This document shows, piece by piece, positions 47,352-58,106 of a stretch of DNA of 64,000 nt. This DNA comes from Stutzerimonas xanthomarina DSM 18231 (GTDB lineage Bacteria; Pseudomonadota; Gammaproteobacteria; Pseudomonadales; Pseudomonadaceae): NCBI RefSeq assembly GCF_900129835.1, contig NZ_FQXA01000001.1, positions 372,001 to 436,000 of the forward strand, in the 5' to 3' direction. The position numbers and the translations under genes were made by a program. Below the pieces are notes generated by a model that saw only the letters and a program-made list of their open reading frames with translations, did not search any database and was not told the DNA's origin. Position 1 is the stretch's first letter; each line of letters opens with the position of its first letter.

Positions 47352-47691
47352 CGGGCATGGCCCGCTCCTACGGAAGCATCCTGACGTCTGGTTGTAGCCA
47401 TGCAGGGGAATCACGCTCTGCTGGTCACCGAACGGCGGCATATCGACAGATGCGTAGGAGCGGCCCATGGCCGCGAACCGGTTGGCCCGGAATATCCTGG
47501 GCTGCGCTCGCGGGCATGGCCCGCTCCTACGGAAGCATCCTGACGTCTGGTTGTAGCCATGCAGGGGAATCACGCTCCGCTGACCGCCGGACGGCGGCAT
47601 ATCGACAGATGCGTAGGAGCGGCCCATGGCCGCGAACCGGTTGGCCCGGAACATCCTGGGCTGCGCTCGCGCGCATGGCCCGCTCCTACGG
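47352..47691. repeat. Tandem array of paired REP elements (159-bp unit)
   Basis: Two consecutive 159-base units (47352-47510 and 47511-47669) and the start of a third (47670-47691) fill most of the 400-base gap between thiC and the cytX-type gene. Each unit carries one REP in each orientation, GGGCATGGCCCGCTCCTACG near its start and CGGCCCATGGCCGCGAAC later. A 20-base tract between them, CATCCTGACGTCTGGTTGTA, is identical in both units, which differ by only a handful of bases. Confidence 0.88.
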
Positions 47692-47699
47692 AATCATCA

Positions 47700-49785
<2,086 letters not shown>

Positions 49786-49985
49786 ACGGGGTCGAGTCTA
49801 ATCAAGACTGGTTGGGAATACCATGTCGACGGCGCCATGCGCGACTGATGGGTCACATTTATGTCTGGCCAGCCTGCTGCTCCATCGCTACCCACAAAGG
49901 ACCTGAACACCCTGCTCAAGCGCCTTGACCGCCTGCATGACCGCGCATAGCCTTGCCCATCACTTCGCTTCAGGGAAAGACGCAC

Positions 49986-51437
49986 ATGCTGCGCAGACTC
50001 ACGTTGGCACTCGCCGTGACCGCCGCCTCGTCCGGGCTGACCTGGGCTCAGACAGCACCTCCACTTTCCGCCCGGACCGACCTGGTTAGCGTCTACCGAC
50101 AGGCTGTGGAAAACAACGCCGACCTCGCCGCGGCACGCGCGCAATTCAAAGCGATCCAGGAAGTCGTGCCGCAAGCGCGTGCTGGCCTGCTACCGAACCT
50201 CAGCGGCGGTGCGGAGCTCAGCAATACCCGCACCGATGTCGATACGTCCATGGGGTCGCGCTCACTGTCCCGCAGCGGCACTGTCTATCAGGCGACCCTC
50301 AGCCAGCCGATCTTTCGACCTGAACGCTGGTTCCAGTTGCAGGCGGCCGAAGCCATCGGCGAGCAGGCCGCGCTGGAGTACTCGATCGCCGAACAGGACT
50401 TGATTCGCCTCACGGCGCAAGCTTACTTCGCCGTGTTACGTGCCCAGGACAATCTGGCCGCAGCCAAGGCCGAAGAGTCGGCCTTTCAGCGCCAGCTCGA
50501 CCAGGCTAACGAGCGCTTCGAGGTGGGTTTGTCCGACCGGACCGATGTTCTGGAAGCACAAGCAGGCTTCGATACCGCTCGCGCCAACCGATTGCTTACA
50601 CAACGGCGGGTGGACGATGCATTCCAAGCCCTGTTCACCCTGACCAACCGTGAGTATCTTGCGCTGGAAGGCATTGAGCACAGTTTGCCGGTGCTGCCGC
50701 CCATCCCCAATGACGCCAGTGCCTGGGTCAACACCGCCACGCAGCAGAACCTCGACCTGCTGGCCAGCAATCAGGCCGTCAACGCGGCCGAAGAAACGCT
50801 GCGCCAACGCCGTTCGGGTCATGCACCAACCCTCGACGCCGTGGCGCGCTACAGCAAGGGCGACAACGACAGCCTCGGCTTCACCAACACGGGTAGCCAA
50901 GCGGTGCCTGGCATCCCCCGCTACACCGGCGACGTCGAGCAGCGCAGCATCGGCCTGCAGCTGAACATCCCGCTGTACAGCGGCGGACTGATCAGCTCCC
51001 AGCGCCGCGAAGCTTTCCACCAGCTGACCCAAACCGAGCAACAGCGTGAAAGCTTGCGGCGCCAGGTGGTCGAGACCACGCGCAACCTCCATCGCGCGGT
51101 CAATACTGATGTGGAGCAGGTGCAGGCACGGCGGCAGTCGATCATTTCCAACCAGAGCGCGCTGGAAGCGACCGATATCGGCTACCAGGTCGGCACCCGC
51201 AACATCGTCGACGTGCTCGACACGCAGCGCCGCCTGTTCGCTTCGGTGCGCGATTACAACAATGCCCGCTACGACTACATCATCGACAGTCTGCGCCTGA
51301 AACAGGCGGCCGGGACGCTCAACCCCGGTGATCTGGAAGATCTGCAGCGCTATCTGAAAACCGACTACGACCCGGACACTGACTTCCTGCCGCCGGATCT
51401 GTCCGAGAATTTCGCCCGCCCGGTGCGTATCGAGTAG
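49986..51437 (+). CDS. tolC: TolC family outer-membrane efflux protein
   Basis: Outer-membrane channel of tripartite efflux or type I secretion systems. 483 residues from the ATG at 49986. Signal peptide ends near SSGLTWAQ. The two repeated TolC halves are visible (ARAGLLPNLSGGAELS with YQATLSQPIF, and GHAPTLDAVARYS with IGLQLNIPLYSGG). This is the chromosomal TolC homologue next to thiC in Pseudomonas; partner pump genes are not adjacent. AGGGAAAG precedes the start. Confidence 0.92.
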   Translation: MLRRLTLALAVTAASSGLTWAQTAPPLSARTDLVSVYRQAVENNADLAAARAQFKAIQEVVPQARAGLLPNLSGGAELSNTRTDVDTSMGSRSLSRSGTVYQATLSQPIFRPERWFQLQAAEAIGEQAALEYSIAEQDLIRLTAQAYFAVLRAQDNLAAAKAEESAFQRQLDQANERFEVGLSDRTDVLEAQAGFDTARANRLLTQRRVDDAFQALFTLTNREYLALEGIEHSLPVLPPIPNDASAWVNTATQQNLDLLASNQAVNAAEETLRQRRSGHAPTLDAVARYSKGDNDSLGFTNTGSQAVPGIPRYTGDVEQRSIGLQLNIPLYSGGLISSQRREAFHQLTQTEQQRESLRRQVVETTRNLHRAVNTDVEQVQARRQSIISNQSALEATDIGYQVGTRNIVDVLDTQRRLFASVRDYNNARYDYIIDSLRLKQAAGTLNPGDLEDLQRYLKTDYDPDTDFLPPDLSENFARPVRIE

Positions 51438-51447
51438 ACCTCACGAC

Positions 51448-51796
51448 GGGTTGCACCCGCCCTACCGCTTGCACGTGGCCTTCGCCGAAGTTCGCGGGCA
51501 TGGCCCGCTCCTACGGCTACCGGACCTGTAGAAGCGGGCCATCCCGCGAACCAACGATCAAAACCTGGGTTCAGGTGTAGGGCGGGTGAAACCCGCGTGG
51601 GTTGCACGAAGCTCCGAGGTGGCGGTTGCATCTGCCCTACATCGTACCTAGTGGCGCACCGCTCATGTGGCCGTCATCGTCGCCAAACGCCACCCGGCCT
51701 CTCGACGAAGCGCTGCCAGGCAGCATCGATCCGCAGGCCAGGGAAACCCGCGGGTTTTCGCGAAGCTTGCGCAATGGCGGGTTGCACCCGCTCTAC
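51448..51796. repeat. Intergenic repeats between tolC and waaA
   Basis: This gap holds a REP pair (51491-51516 and its inverted partner 51526-51550). It is flanked by a second repeat type, GGGTTGCACCCGCCCTAC at 51448-51465 and its near-perfect inverse at 51577-51594, with a third copy at 51777-51796 next to the waaA stop. Both types could fold in RNA and end transcription of the two converging genes. No ORF is supported here. Confidence 0.65.
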
Positions 51797-53068
51797 TCAG
51801 CGATCAAGCAGTCGCCCCAGCCCGGCCAACAGCCGTTCCAGCGCGCCCTGATTGTTCCTCAACACGGCGAACCCTGCAGTTCGTGCCCGCTCCGCTCGCT
51901 CGGCATCGCTCCAGAACGCCGCTATCTCCAATGCAAGTTCGGGCGCATTGCTGACTTCAACGAGCGCACCCGCATCGCGCAGTTGTGCGGCAATATCAAG
52001 GAAGTTGAACAAATGCGGCCCTGTCACGACCGGCTTACCCAACGCAGCGGGTTCGAGCAGATTGTGCCCGCCCGTCGGCACCAGGCTGCCGCCGACAAAC
52101 GCGACATCGGCCAATGCGAATAGAAACAGCAGTTCGCCCATGGTGTCGCCAAGTACCACTTGAGTCCCGGCCTGCGGCGGTTCCGCTAGCGATCGGCGAA
52201 CCGTAGCAAAACCCTGCTTGCCGCACAGTTCATACACCGAGCCGAAGCGTTCAGGGTGGCGCGGCACGAGGATCAACAGCGCATCGGGCTGTTCAGCCAG
52301 GATCAGCCGATGCGCCGCGAGCAGAATTTCGTCTTCACCCGTATGAGTGCTGGCACCGATCCAGATCGGCCGCGACACAGCGCTCCACTGTTGACGGAGC
52401 TGCGAGGCGCGCTCAGGCAGCACCGGATCGATGCTCAGGTCAAACTTGATCGAGCCAGTGACCTGCACGCTGGTCTCACGGGCACCGAGCTGTCGAAAGC
52501 GCACGGCCTCCGCTTCGGTCTGCGCAGCGATCAGGCTCAGCTCGGCCAGCATCGGCGCGGTCAGCCGGGCAAAGCGTGCATAGCCGCGTGCCGAGCGCTC
52601 GGAGAGCCGAGCATTGGCCAGCGTCACCGGGATGCCGCGACGCGCGCACTGGTGAATGTGGTTGGGCCATAACTCGGTTTCCATCACGACCGCCAGCTTC
52701 GGTCGCAGACACTCTAGAAAGCGCGATGCCGCCCAGGGCAGATCGTAAGGCAGATAGCAATGCTGCACGGTGTCGCCAAACAACGCCTTGATGCGCTCGG
52801 AGCCGGTCGGCGTCATGCAGGTCACGGTGATCGGCAGCTGTGGATAGCGCTCCTTGAGCGCCCGAATCATCGGCGCCGCAGCAATGCTTTCGCCGACCGA
52901 CACCGCATGCACCCAGATGCCACCCGGCTGAAACTCCGGCAACCCGACAGCGAAGCGCTCGCCGATGCGCGATCGATAAGCCGGCGCTCGACGGGCGCGC
53001 CAGAACAAACGAGCCACGATCAGTGGCAACGCGAGATGAAACAGCAGGGTATAGAGGGCACGATTCAT
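51797..53068 (-). CDS. waaA: 3-deoxy-D-manno-octulosonic acid (Kdo) transferase
   Basis: Adds Kdo residues to lipid IVA in the inner membrane. 423 residues from the ATG at 53068, giving MNRALYTLLFHLALPL, the expected N-terminal anchor. The catalytic loop GGIWVHAVSVGE with its Glu, ETELWPN, SIKFDL and the donor-site GGSLVPTGGHNLLEPAALG are all family-specific. In Pseudomonas waaA lies near the other LPS core genes. Confidence 0.96.
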   Translation of the reverse strand: MNRALYTLLFHLALPLIVARLFWRARRAPAYRSRIGERFAVGLPEFQPGGIWVHAVSVGESIAAAPMIRALKERYPQLPITVTCMTPTGSERIKALFGDTVQHCYLPYDLPWAASRFLECLRPKLAVVMETELWPNHIHQCARRGIPVTLANARLSERSARGYARFARLTAPMLAELSLIAAQTEAEAVRFRQLGARETSVQVTGSIKFDLSIDPVLPERASQLRQQWSAVSRPIWIGASTHTGEDEILLAAHRLILAEQPDALLILVPRHPERFGSVYELCGKQGFATVRRSLAEPPQAGTQVVLGDTMGELLFLFALADVAFVGGSLVPTGGHNLLEPAALGKPVVTGPHLFNFLDIAAQLRDAGALVEVSNAPELALEIAAFWSDAERAERARTAGFAVLRNNQGALERLLAGLGRLLDR

Positions 53069-53212
53069 GGGCGCGGAGCTTAGCAAAGGGGTGAATGCAA
53101 CGGCCACAGCGAAGCGCGAAGCGAAATTCGCTACCGTTGCGCAGAACTTGCCCGTTCCGCGGGAGCCGAATGAACGCAGCGCAGACCGGCACTGCCCGCA
53201 ACCGGAGACCGT

Positions 53213-53545
53213 ATGACTGGCTATTTCTATCTCGCCATCGCCATCACCGCCGAAGTGATTGCCACCACGTCCATGAAGTCGCTGGCGGGCTTCAGTCGCC
53301 CGCTACCGCTGTTTCTGGTGATCGCTGGCTACAGTATTTCGTTCTGGATGCTTGCCCTGGTGGTCAAGACCATCCCGGTGGGAATCGCCTACGCCATCTG
53401 GGCCGGCCTGGGCATCGTCCTGGTAAGCATCGCAGCGGCAGTCATCTACCAGCAGAAGCTCGATCTTCCGGCGGTGCTCGGCATGGCGCTGATCGTGGCT
53501 GGCGTCGTGGTGATTCAGCTGTTTTCCGGCAGCACGGGACATTAG
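53213..53545 (+). CDS. EmrE-type small multidrug resistance transporter
   Basis: 110 residues, four transmembrane helices, with the essential Glu at position 14 (AITAEVIATTSMK). The second half matches the SMR signature (IPVGIAYAIWAGLGIV). Probably a dimeric proton/drug antiporter for quaternary cations; polyamine or guanidinium export cannot be excluded. Start ATG at 53213. Confidence 0.92.
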   Translation: MTGYFYLAIAITAEVIATTSMKSLAGFSRPLPLFLVIAGYSISFWMLALVVKTIPVGIAYAIWAGLGIVLVSIAAAVIYQQKLDLPAVLGMALIVAGVVVIQLFSGSTGH

Positions 53546-53612
53546 CCAGATCGGCTGAAGCCGACAGGTGAGCGGTTATACTGCGCGTCTGATTTTTCTA
53601 TGAGGCCCGCCC

Positions 53613-54785
53613 ATGTCCGATTCACTCAGCACCGATGTTCTGATCGTTGGCGGCGGAGTCGCCGGCCTGTGGCTGAACGCACGCCTGCGCCGGCTGGGCT
53701 ATTCGACACTGCTGGTGGACAAAGGCGTGCTCGGCGGCGGGCAGAGCGTCAAGTCACAGGGCATCATCCACGGCGGAACCAAGTACGCATTGAGCGGCGC
53801 GCTGACCGGCGCATCCGAAGCCATCGCCGATATGCCGCGACGCTGGCGCGAGGCACTTGCCGGCAACGGAGAACTGGACCTTTCCGGCGTACGCCTGCTC
53901 TCCGACGCGCATTATCTGTGGTCTCCAGGCACGCTGACCGGCAACCTCACTAGCTTCTTCGCCAGCAAAGCCGTCCGCTCACGCGTCGGTCAGGTCAAGG
54001 GGAGCGAACTGCCACCCGCTCTGCAGAACCCGCGTTTCAAAGGCAAGGTGTACCGCCTTAGCGAGCTGGTGCTGGATGTCCCTAGCCTGATCCAGCGACT
54101 CGCTGAATTATCCGGCCCGGGCCTGCTTAAAGCCGAACGAATCGAGCCACTACGGGAAAACGGCGAACTGACGGGGCTAGTCGTCGACGGTCGCTCGGTA
54201 CGCGCTCAACGCATTGTGCTGACGGCCGGCGCGGGCAATGCCGACTTGCTGAATGCCTTGGATCTCGCCCAACCGGCGATGCAGAAGCGTCCGCTGCACA
54301 TGGTCATCGTCAAGGCGCCTACATTGAAGCCGCTTTACGCACATTGCCTGGGTGGCGGTTCCAAGCCACGCATCACGGTAACCAGCCACCCTGCCGCCGA
54401 CGGCGAATGGGTGTGGTACCTGGGCGGTGACCTGGCCGAAGCCGGCGGGGTGGCGCGCGATGAAGCGTCGCAAATTGCGGCTGCGAAGAAAGAACTGGCC
54501 GAGCTGGTGCCCTGGATCGATCTGTCCGCGGCAAAATGGGCAACGCTGCGCATCGATCGAGCGGAGCCGGCGCAATCGGCATTGGCGAGACCGGACAACG
54601 CCTTTCTCGCGGAACAGGGCCGTCTGCTGGTTGGCTGGCCGACCAAACTGGCATTGTCGCCGGATTTCGCTGATCGCGTCGAAGGTGCATTGGTCCGAGA
54701 CGGCATCCAACCGCAACCGCTGGCGCCACTGCCTGAACTGCCCCGTCCTGCGATCACCGGGCCCTTCTGGGAAGGACTGTTCTGA
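53613..54785 (+). CDS. FAD-dependent oxidoreductase (DAO-like)
   Basis: 390 residues. N-terminal FAD-binding motif VLIVGGGVAGLWLNARL, then a DAO/DadA-like substrate domain; the motif QSVKSQGIIHGG is unusual for the family. Substrate unknown. The stop overlaps the next start (TGATG), so it is coupled to the aldo/keto reductase, and the pair may act on one substrate. GAGG lies seven bases upstream of the ATG. Confidence 0.85.
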   Translation: MSDSLSTDVLIVGGGVAGLWLNARLRRLGYSTLLVDKGVLGGGQSVKSQGIIHGGTKYALSGALTGASEAIADMPRRWREALAGNGELDLSGVRLLSDAHYLWSPGTLTGNLTSFFASKAVRSRVGQVKGSELPPALQNPRFKGKVYRLSELVLDVPSLIQRLAELSGPGLLKAERIEPLRENGELTGLVVDGRSVRAQRIVLTAGAGNADLLNALDLAQPAMQKRPLHMVIVKAPTLKPLYAHCLGGGSKPRITVTSHPAADGEWVWYLGGDLAEAGGVARDEASQIAAAKKELAELVPWIDLSAAKWATLRIDRAEPAQSALARPDNAFLAEQGRLLVGWPTKLALSPDFADRVEGALVRDGIQPQPLAPLPELPRPAITGPFWEGLF

Positions 54786-55597
54786 TGGAAACGACCCTCC
54801 ACCACCTGCATCGCCCGCTCGGCAGTACCGGTCTGAATGTATCGCCGCTGGGCCTGGGCACCGTCAAGCTGGGCCGTGACCAGGGCGTGAAGTACCCCAA
54901 CGGCTTTCGTATTCCCGACGACTCGCAGGCGCGACAACTGCTTGCTCTAGCACGGGGTCTAGGAATCAACCTGATCGACACCGCGCCCGCCTACGGGGTC
55001 AGTGAGCAGCGCCTGGGCCCGCTGCTGCAAGGCCAGCGCGACCATTGGGTGGTGGTCAGCAAGGTCGGCGAGGAATTCATCGACGGTCGTTCGCATTTCG
55101 ATTTCTCACCAGCCCATACCCGCCTTTCCGTCGAGCGCAGCCTAAAGCGGCTGAAAACCGACCGTATCGAGCTGGTACTGGTGCACTCGGACGGGCGCGA
55201 CCTGGAGATTCTGCAGCACAGTGGCGTTTACGAAGCGCTCGCGGAGCTCAAGCGCGAGGGCAAGATCCTCGGCTACGGCCTCTCGGGCAAGACCGTGGAG
55301 GGCGGATTGCTCGCCCTTGAGCATGGCGACTGCGCCATGGTTACCTACAACCTCAACGAGCAGGCCGAACGGCCGGTGCTCGACTACGCTCAGGCACACG
55401 GCAAGGGCATCCTGGTCAAGAAGGCGCTCGCCAGCGGCCATGTTTGCCTTAAGTCTGATGAAGACCCCGTACGGCTCAGCTTCGAGTTGCTGTTCGGCCA
55501 CCCCGGCGTTGGTGCCGCCATCGTTGGCACCATCAACCCGCAACACTTGTCAGATAACGTGCGTACCGCCGCAGCCGTTTTATCCCAACAACAATAA
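54785..55597 (+). CDS. Aldo/keto reductase
   Basis: 270 residues. Conserved AKR features: LGLGTVKLGRDQG, the DTAPAYGVSE tetrad region with Asp and Tyr, the Lys of VVVSKVGEEF and LVLVHSDGRD with the His. NADPH-dependent reduction of a carbonyl is expected. Physically coupled to the FAD oxidoreductase, as in other Pseudomonas. Substrate unknown. Confidence 0.9.
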   Translation: METTLHHLHRPLGSTGLNVSPLGLGTVKLGRDQGVKYPNGFRIPDDSQARQLLALARGLGINLIDTAPAYGVSEQRLGPLLQGQRDHWVVVSKVGEEFIDGRSHFDFSPAHTRLSVERSLKRLKTDRIELVLVHSDGRDLEILQHSGVYEALAELKREGKILGYGLSGKTVEGGLLALEHGDCAMVTYNLNEQAERPVLDYAQAHGKGILVKKALASGHVCLKSDEDPVRLSFELLFGHPGVGAAIVGTINPQHLSDNVRTAAAVLSQQQ

Positions 55598-55634
55598 ACA
55601 CGGCCAAACGGCCGCCTACTGCCAGGAGGAGCCG

Positions 55635-56522
55635 ATGCCGCGTGTGCTAATCCGCAAGAATCCCACAGCCTTCAAGACGCTGCCGCTGCTCGTCGAAGCC
55701 AGCCCGGAAGGTTTGCGCTACCAGAGCCTCGGACGGCCGCTCAATTTCAGCGAGATGCTCGAGCGACGCCGGCCCGTTGCGGTCGAAGATCCAAATCGCT
55801 TCAATATCGAGCTGGCAAATCTGGGCGTCTCGGTACGCCTGACGCTCCGCTGGCAGGGCCAGGAGTACTGGATACTGGTTCGCCAGCAACGCCAGGACCG
55901 GGGCGACGTGGTGCTCAAGTTGATCTCTGGCTACGTCCCCGCCCATGAGCTCAGCCTGCCGCTCCTGACCGCGATCCAGGAAGTCGCGGAAGAGTGCCTG
56001 ATGGAGACGCCTGAAGGCTGGCTCGCGGGGCGCTTCGGTGATACCTGGCTGCCAGCACCTTATCAGGGCAGCTTGCGCTATCGCGAGGCGGTGCATTTCA
56101 ATCTGGCCTCGCTTTCCGGCTCGGCGAGACCGGTTCAGTGCGGCCAGATGACCTTGATGGAGCGGCCGCGAGCCTATGTTCATCTGCCTACTGCTTCGCT
56201 GCAGCTGGTCTACGACATGCGCCTTGAGTTGCCGAAGGAAACCCGCGAGCTCAGCCTGTTCCACGTTGACGAACGCCTGGACGACGGCAAGCTCGTCGCA
56301 GCGTTATCCCGCAGCAGACCCGACCTCTATCTGGTTCCGCTGCTACAGGGCCGACCGACCGCCGCGCTGTTCACCCTACGCAAGGGTCAGCCCGTTGCGG
56401 CCAGCACGCGCGGGTTGTGGCTGTCGGAAAGTTTTGCCAGCCAGGACGAATGGGTCGTGCGAGAAGAACGAATCAGCTGGCGTGACTGGATCAAGACCAA
56501 TGCCTTGGCAGCATCCGGTTGA
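55635..56522 (+). CDS. Uncharacterised protein with a Nudix-like motif
   Basis: 295 residues; ATG at 55635 with an excellent AGGAGGAG ribosome binding site. An open frame further upstream overlaps the reductase and is a shadow. Residues about 100-125 read G-x5-E followed by QEVAEECLM, close to a Nudix box (G-x5-E-x7-REUxEExGU) but with a longer spacer and Gly replaced by Cys. It may be a degenerate Nudix fold. No signal peptide. Function unknown. Confidence 0.75.
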   Translation: MPRVLIRKNPTAFKTLPLLVEASPEGLRYQSLGRPLNFSEMLERRRPVAVEDPNRFNIELANLGVSVRLTLRWQGQEYWILVRQQRQDRGDVVLKLISGYVPAHELSLPLLTAIQEVAEECLMETPEGWLAGRFGDTWLPAPYQGSLRYREAVHFNLASLSGSARPVQCGQMTLMERPRAYVHLPTASLQLVYDMRLELPKETRELSLFHVDERLDDGKLVAALSRSRPDLYLVPLLQGRPTAALFTLRKGQPVAASTRGLWLSESFASQDEWVVREERISWRDWIKTNALAASG

Positions 56523-56538
56523 GCTGAAGATATAGCCA

Positions 56539-56559
56539 GCCCAGCCAGGTCGGCTGGGC
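56539..56559. terminator. Hairpin between convergent genes
   Basis: GCCCAGCC (56539-56546) and GGCTGGGC (56552-56559) form an eight-pair stem with a five-base loop between the Nudix-like gene and hldE, facing each other. No T-run. Confidence 0.4.
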
Positions 56560-56572
56560 AGTAGGGCGCTAG

Positions 56573-57994
56573 TTATCGCTTGCGGATTTTCTCGACAATG
56601 GCCGTGGTAGAGCTGTTTTCAACAAGCCCAAGCACTTTGACCTCGCCGCCATAGGCGGTGACCAGATCCGCGCCCACAACCTGATCGACACCGTAGTCAC
56701 CGCCCTTGACCAACACATCCGGTTTGACCTCGGCGAGTAGATTCTCCGGTGTGTCTTCTGCGAAGCACACGACCCAATCGACTGCGCCGAGGCCAGCCAG
56801 CACTGCCATGCGTCGATCAACCGAGTTGATCGGCCGGCCCGGACCCTTCAGGCGACTCACCGAACCATCATCATTTACCGCAACGATCAAGCGATCCCCT
56901 TGCGCACGGGCTTGTTCCAGATAGGTCACATGCCCGGCGTGCAGGATGTCGAAACAACCATTGGTAAAGACGATCTTCTCGCCTTCGGCGCGGGCATCTT
57001 CTATCGCGGTGAGCAGCTGCTCGAGCGTCATCACGCCGCGCTCGGAACCTTCCTCACGCTGCACGGCGCGACGCAGTTCCGGTGCGCTGATGCAAGCGGT
57101 GCCCAGCTTGCCGACCACGATCCCAGCAGCAAGATTGGCCAATGCCACGGCTTGCGGCAGCTCCTCTCCAGCAGCAATGGCTGCCGCTAACGTCGAAATC
57201 ACCGTATCACCCGCGCCAGTGACGTCGAACACCTCGCGCGCGCGCGCCGGCAAATGCAGCGCCGAATGATCGGGGCGCAGCAGGGTCATCCCATGCTCGC
57301 CGCGGGTCACCAAAAGGGCGCCGAGCTCGAGGCCATGCATCAGCTCCGCGCCCTTGGCAACCAGCTCGGCTTCGTCTGCGCAATGCCCGACGATGGCTTC
57401 GAACTCACCCAGGTTCGGCGTAATCACCGAAGCGCCGCGGTAAATTTCGAAATCCTTGCCTTTAGGATCAGCCAGCACCGGAATACCGCGCTTGCGCGCT
57501 GCCTGAATCAGCGCCTGGTGATTGCGCAGCGCGCCTTTGCCGTAGTCGGAAAGAACCAGCACTTTGACGCCGCTGAGCAGCGATTCGACCTGAGCAAGCA
57601 AGGCGGCCGGATCAGTGTCGAACGGCTCTTCAAAATCCATCCGCAACAGTTGCTGGTGCCGGCTCATCACCCGCAGCTTGATGATGGTTGGTTGATGCTC
57701 GATCGATTGAAAATGAGCCGCAACGCCGGCCGCAGCGAGGCTATCAGTCAGGCTCTGTTGCGCCTCATCCACACCCGTAACACCAACCAGCGCAGCTGGC
57801 GCACCCAATGCCGCGATGTTCAGAGCCACGTTGGCGGCGCCACCCGGCCGGTCCTCGACCTGCTCGACCTTGACCACCGGCACCGGCGCCTCCGGCGAAA
57901 TCCGCGATGTGCCGCCATGCCAGTATCGATCGAGCATAACGTCGCCAACCACCAGAACGGAGGCTTGGTCGAAACGGGGCATGGTGAGTTTCAT
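56573..57994 (-). CDS. hldE: Bifunctional heptose-7-phosphate kinase/heptose-1-phosphate adenylyltransferase
   Basis: Makes ADP-heptose for the LPS inner core. 473 residues. N-terminal ribokinase-like domain ([38 protein letters not shown]). C-terminal nucleotidyltransferase domain with [14 protein letters not shown]. Start ATG at 57994 with GGAG at good distance. 112 bases downstream of msbA on the same strand, so probably one transcript. Confidence 0.96.
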   Translation of the reverse strand: MKLTMPRFDQASVLVVGDVMLDRYWHGGTSRISPEAPVPVVKVEQVEDRPGGAANVALNIAALGAPAALVGVTGVDEAQQSLTDSLAAAGVAAHFQSIEHQPTIIKLRVMSRHQQLLRMDFEEPFDTDPAALLAQVESLLSGVKVLVLSDYGKGALRNHQALIQAARKRGIPVLADPKGKDFEIYRGASVITPNLGEFEAIVGHCADEAELVAKGAELMHGLELGALLVTRGEHGMTLLRPDHSALHLPARAREVFDVTGAGDTVISTLAAAIAAGEELPQAVALANLAAGIVVGKLGTACISAPELRRAVQREEGSERGVMTLEQLLTAIEDARAEGEKIVFTNGCFDILHAGHVTYLEQARAQGDRLIVAVNDDGSVSRLKGPGRPINSVDRRMAVLAGLGAVDWVVCFAEDTPENLLAEVKPDVLVKGGDYGVDQVVGADLVTAYGGEVKVLGLVENSSTTAIVEKIRKR

Positions 57995-58106
57995 CAGAGC
58001 TCCGGGGAAGGAAGAAAAAACGGTGCAAAGAATACCAGCATGAAGCGGGCCGGTTCATTCAAGTCTGCGATCAGCGATTGCTCGCCGTGAGGCACCATCA
58101 CATCAA

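Noticed and set aside
47300-47401. N-terminal extension of the cytX-type gene
   Set aside because: It is encoded by a REP element and does not match the family N-terminus.
47352-47691. CRISPR array as an explanation for the 159-bp repeats
   Set aside because: The units are contiguous, palindromic and without variable spacers, and no cas genes are near.
55221-55634. 5' extension of the gene at 55635 into the aldo/keto reductase
   Set aside because: It overlaps a certain gene in another frame, while 55635 has a very strong ribosome binding site.
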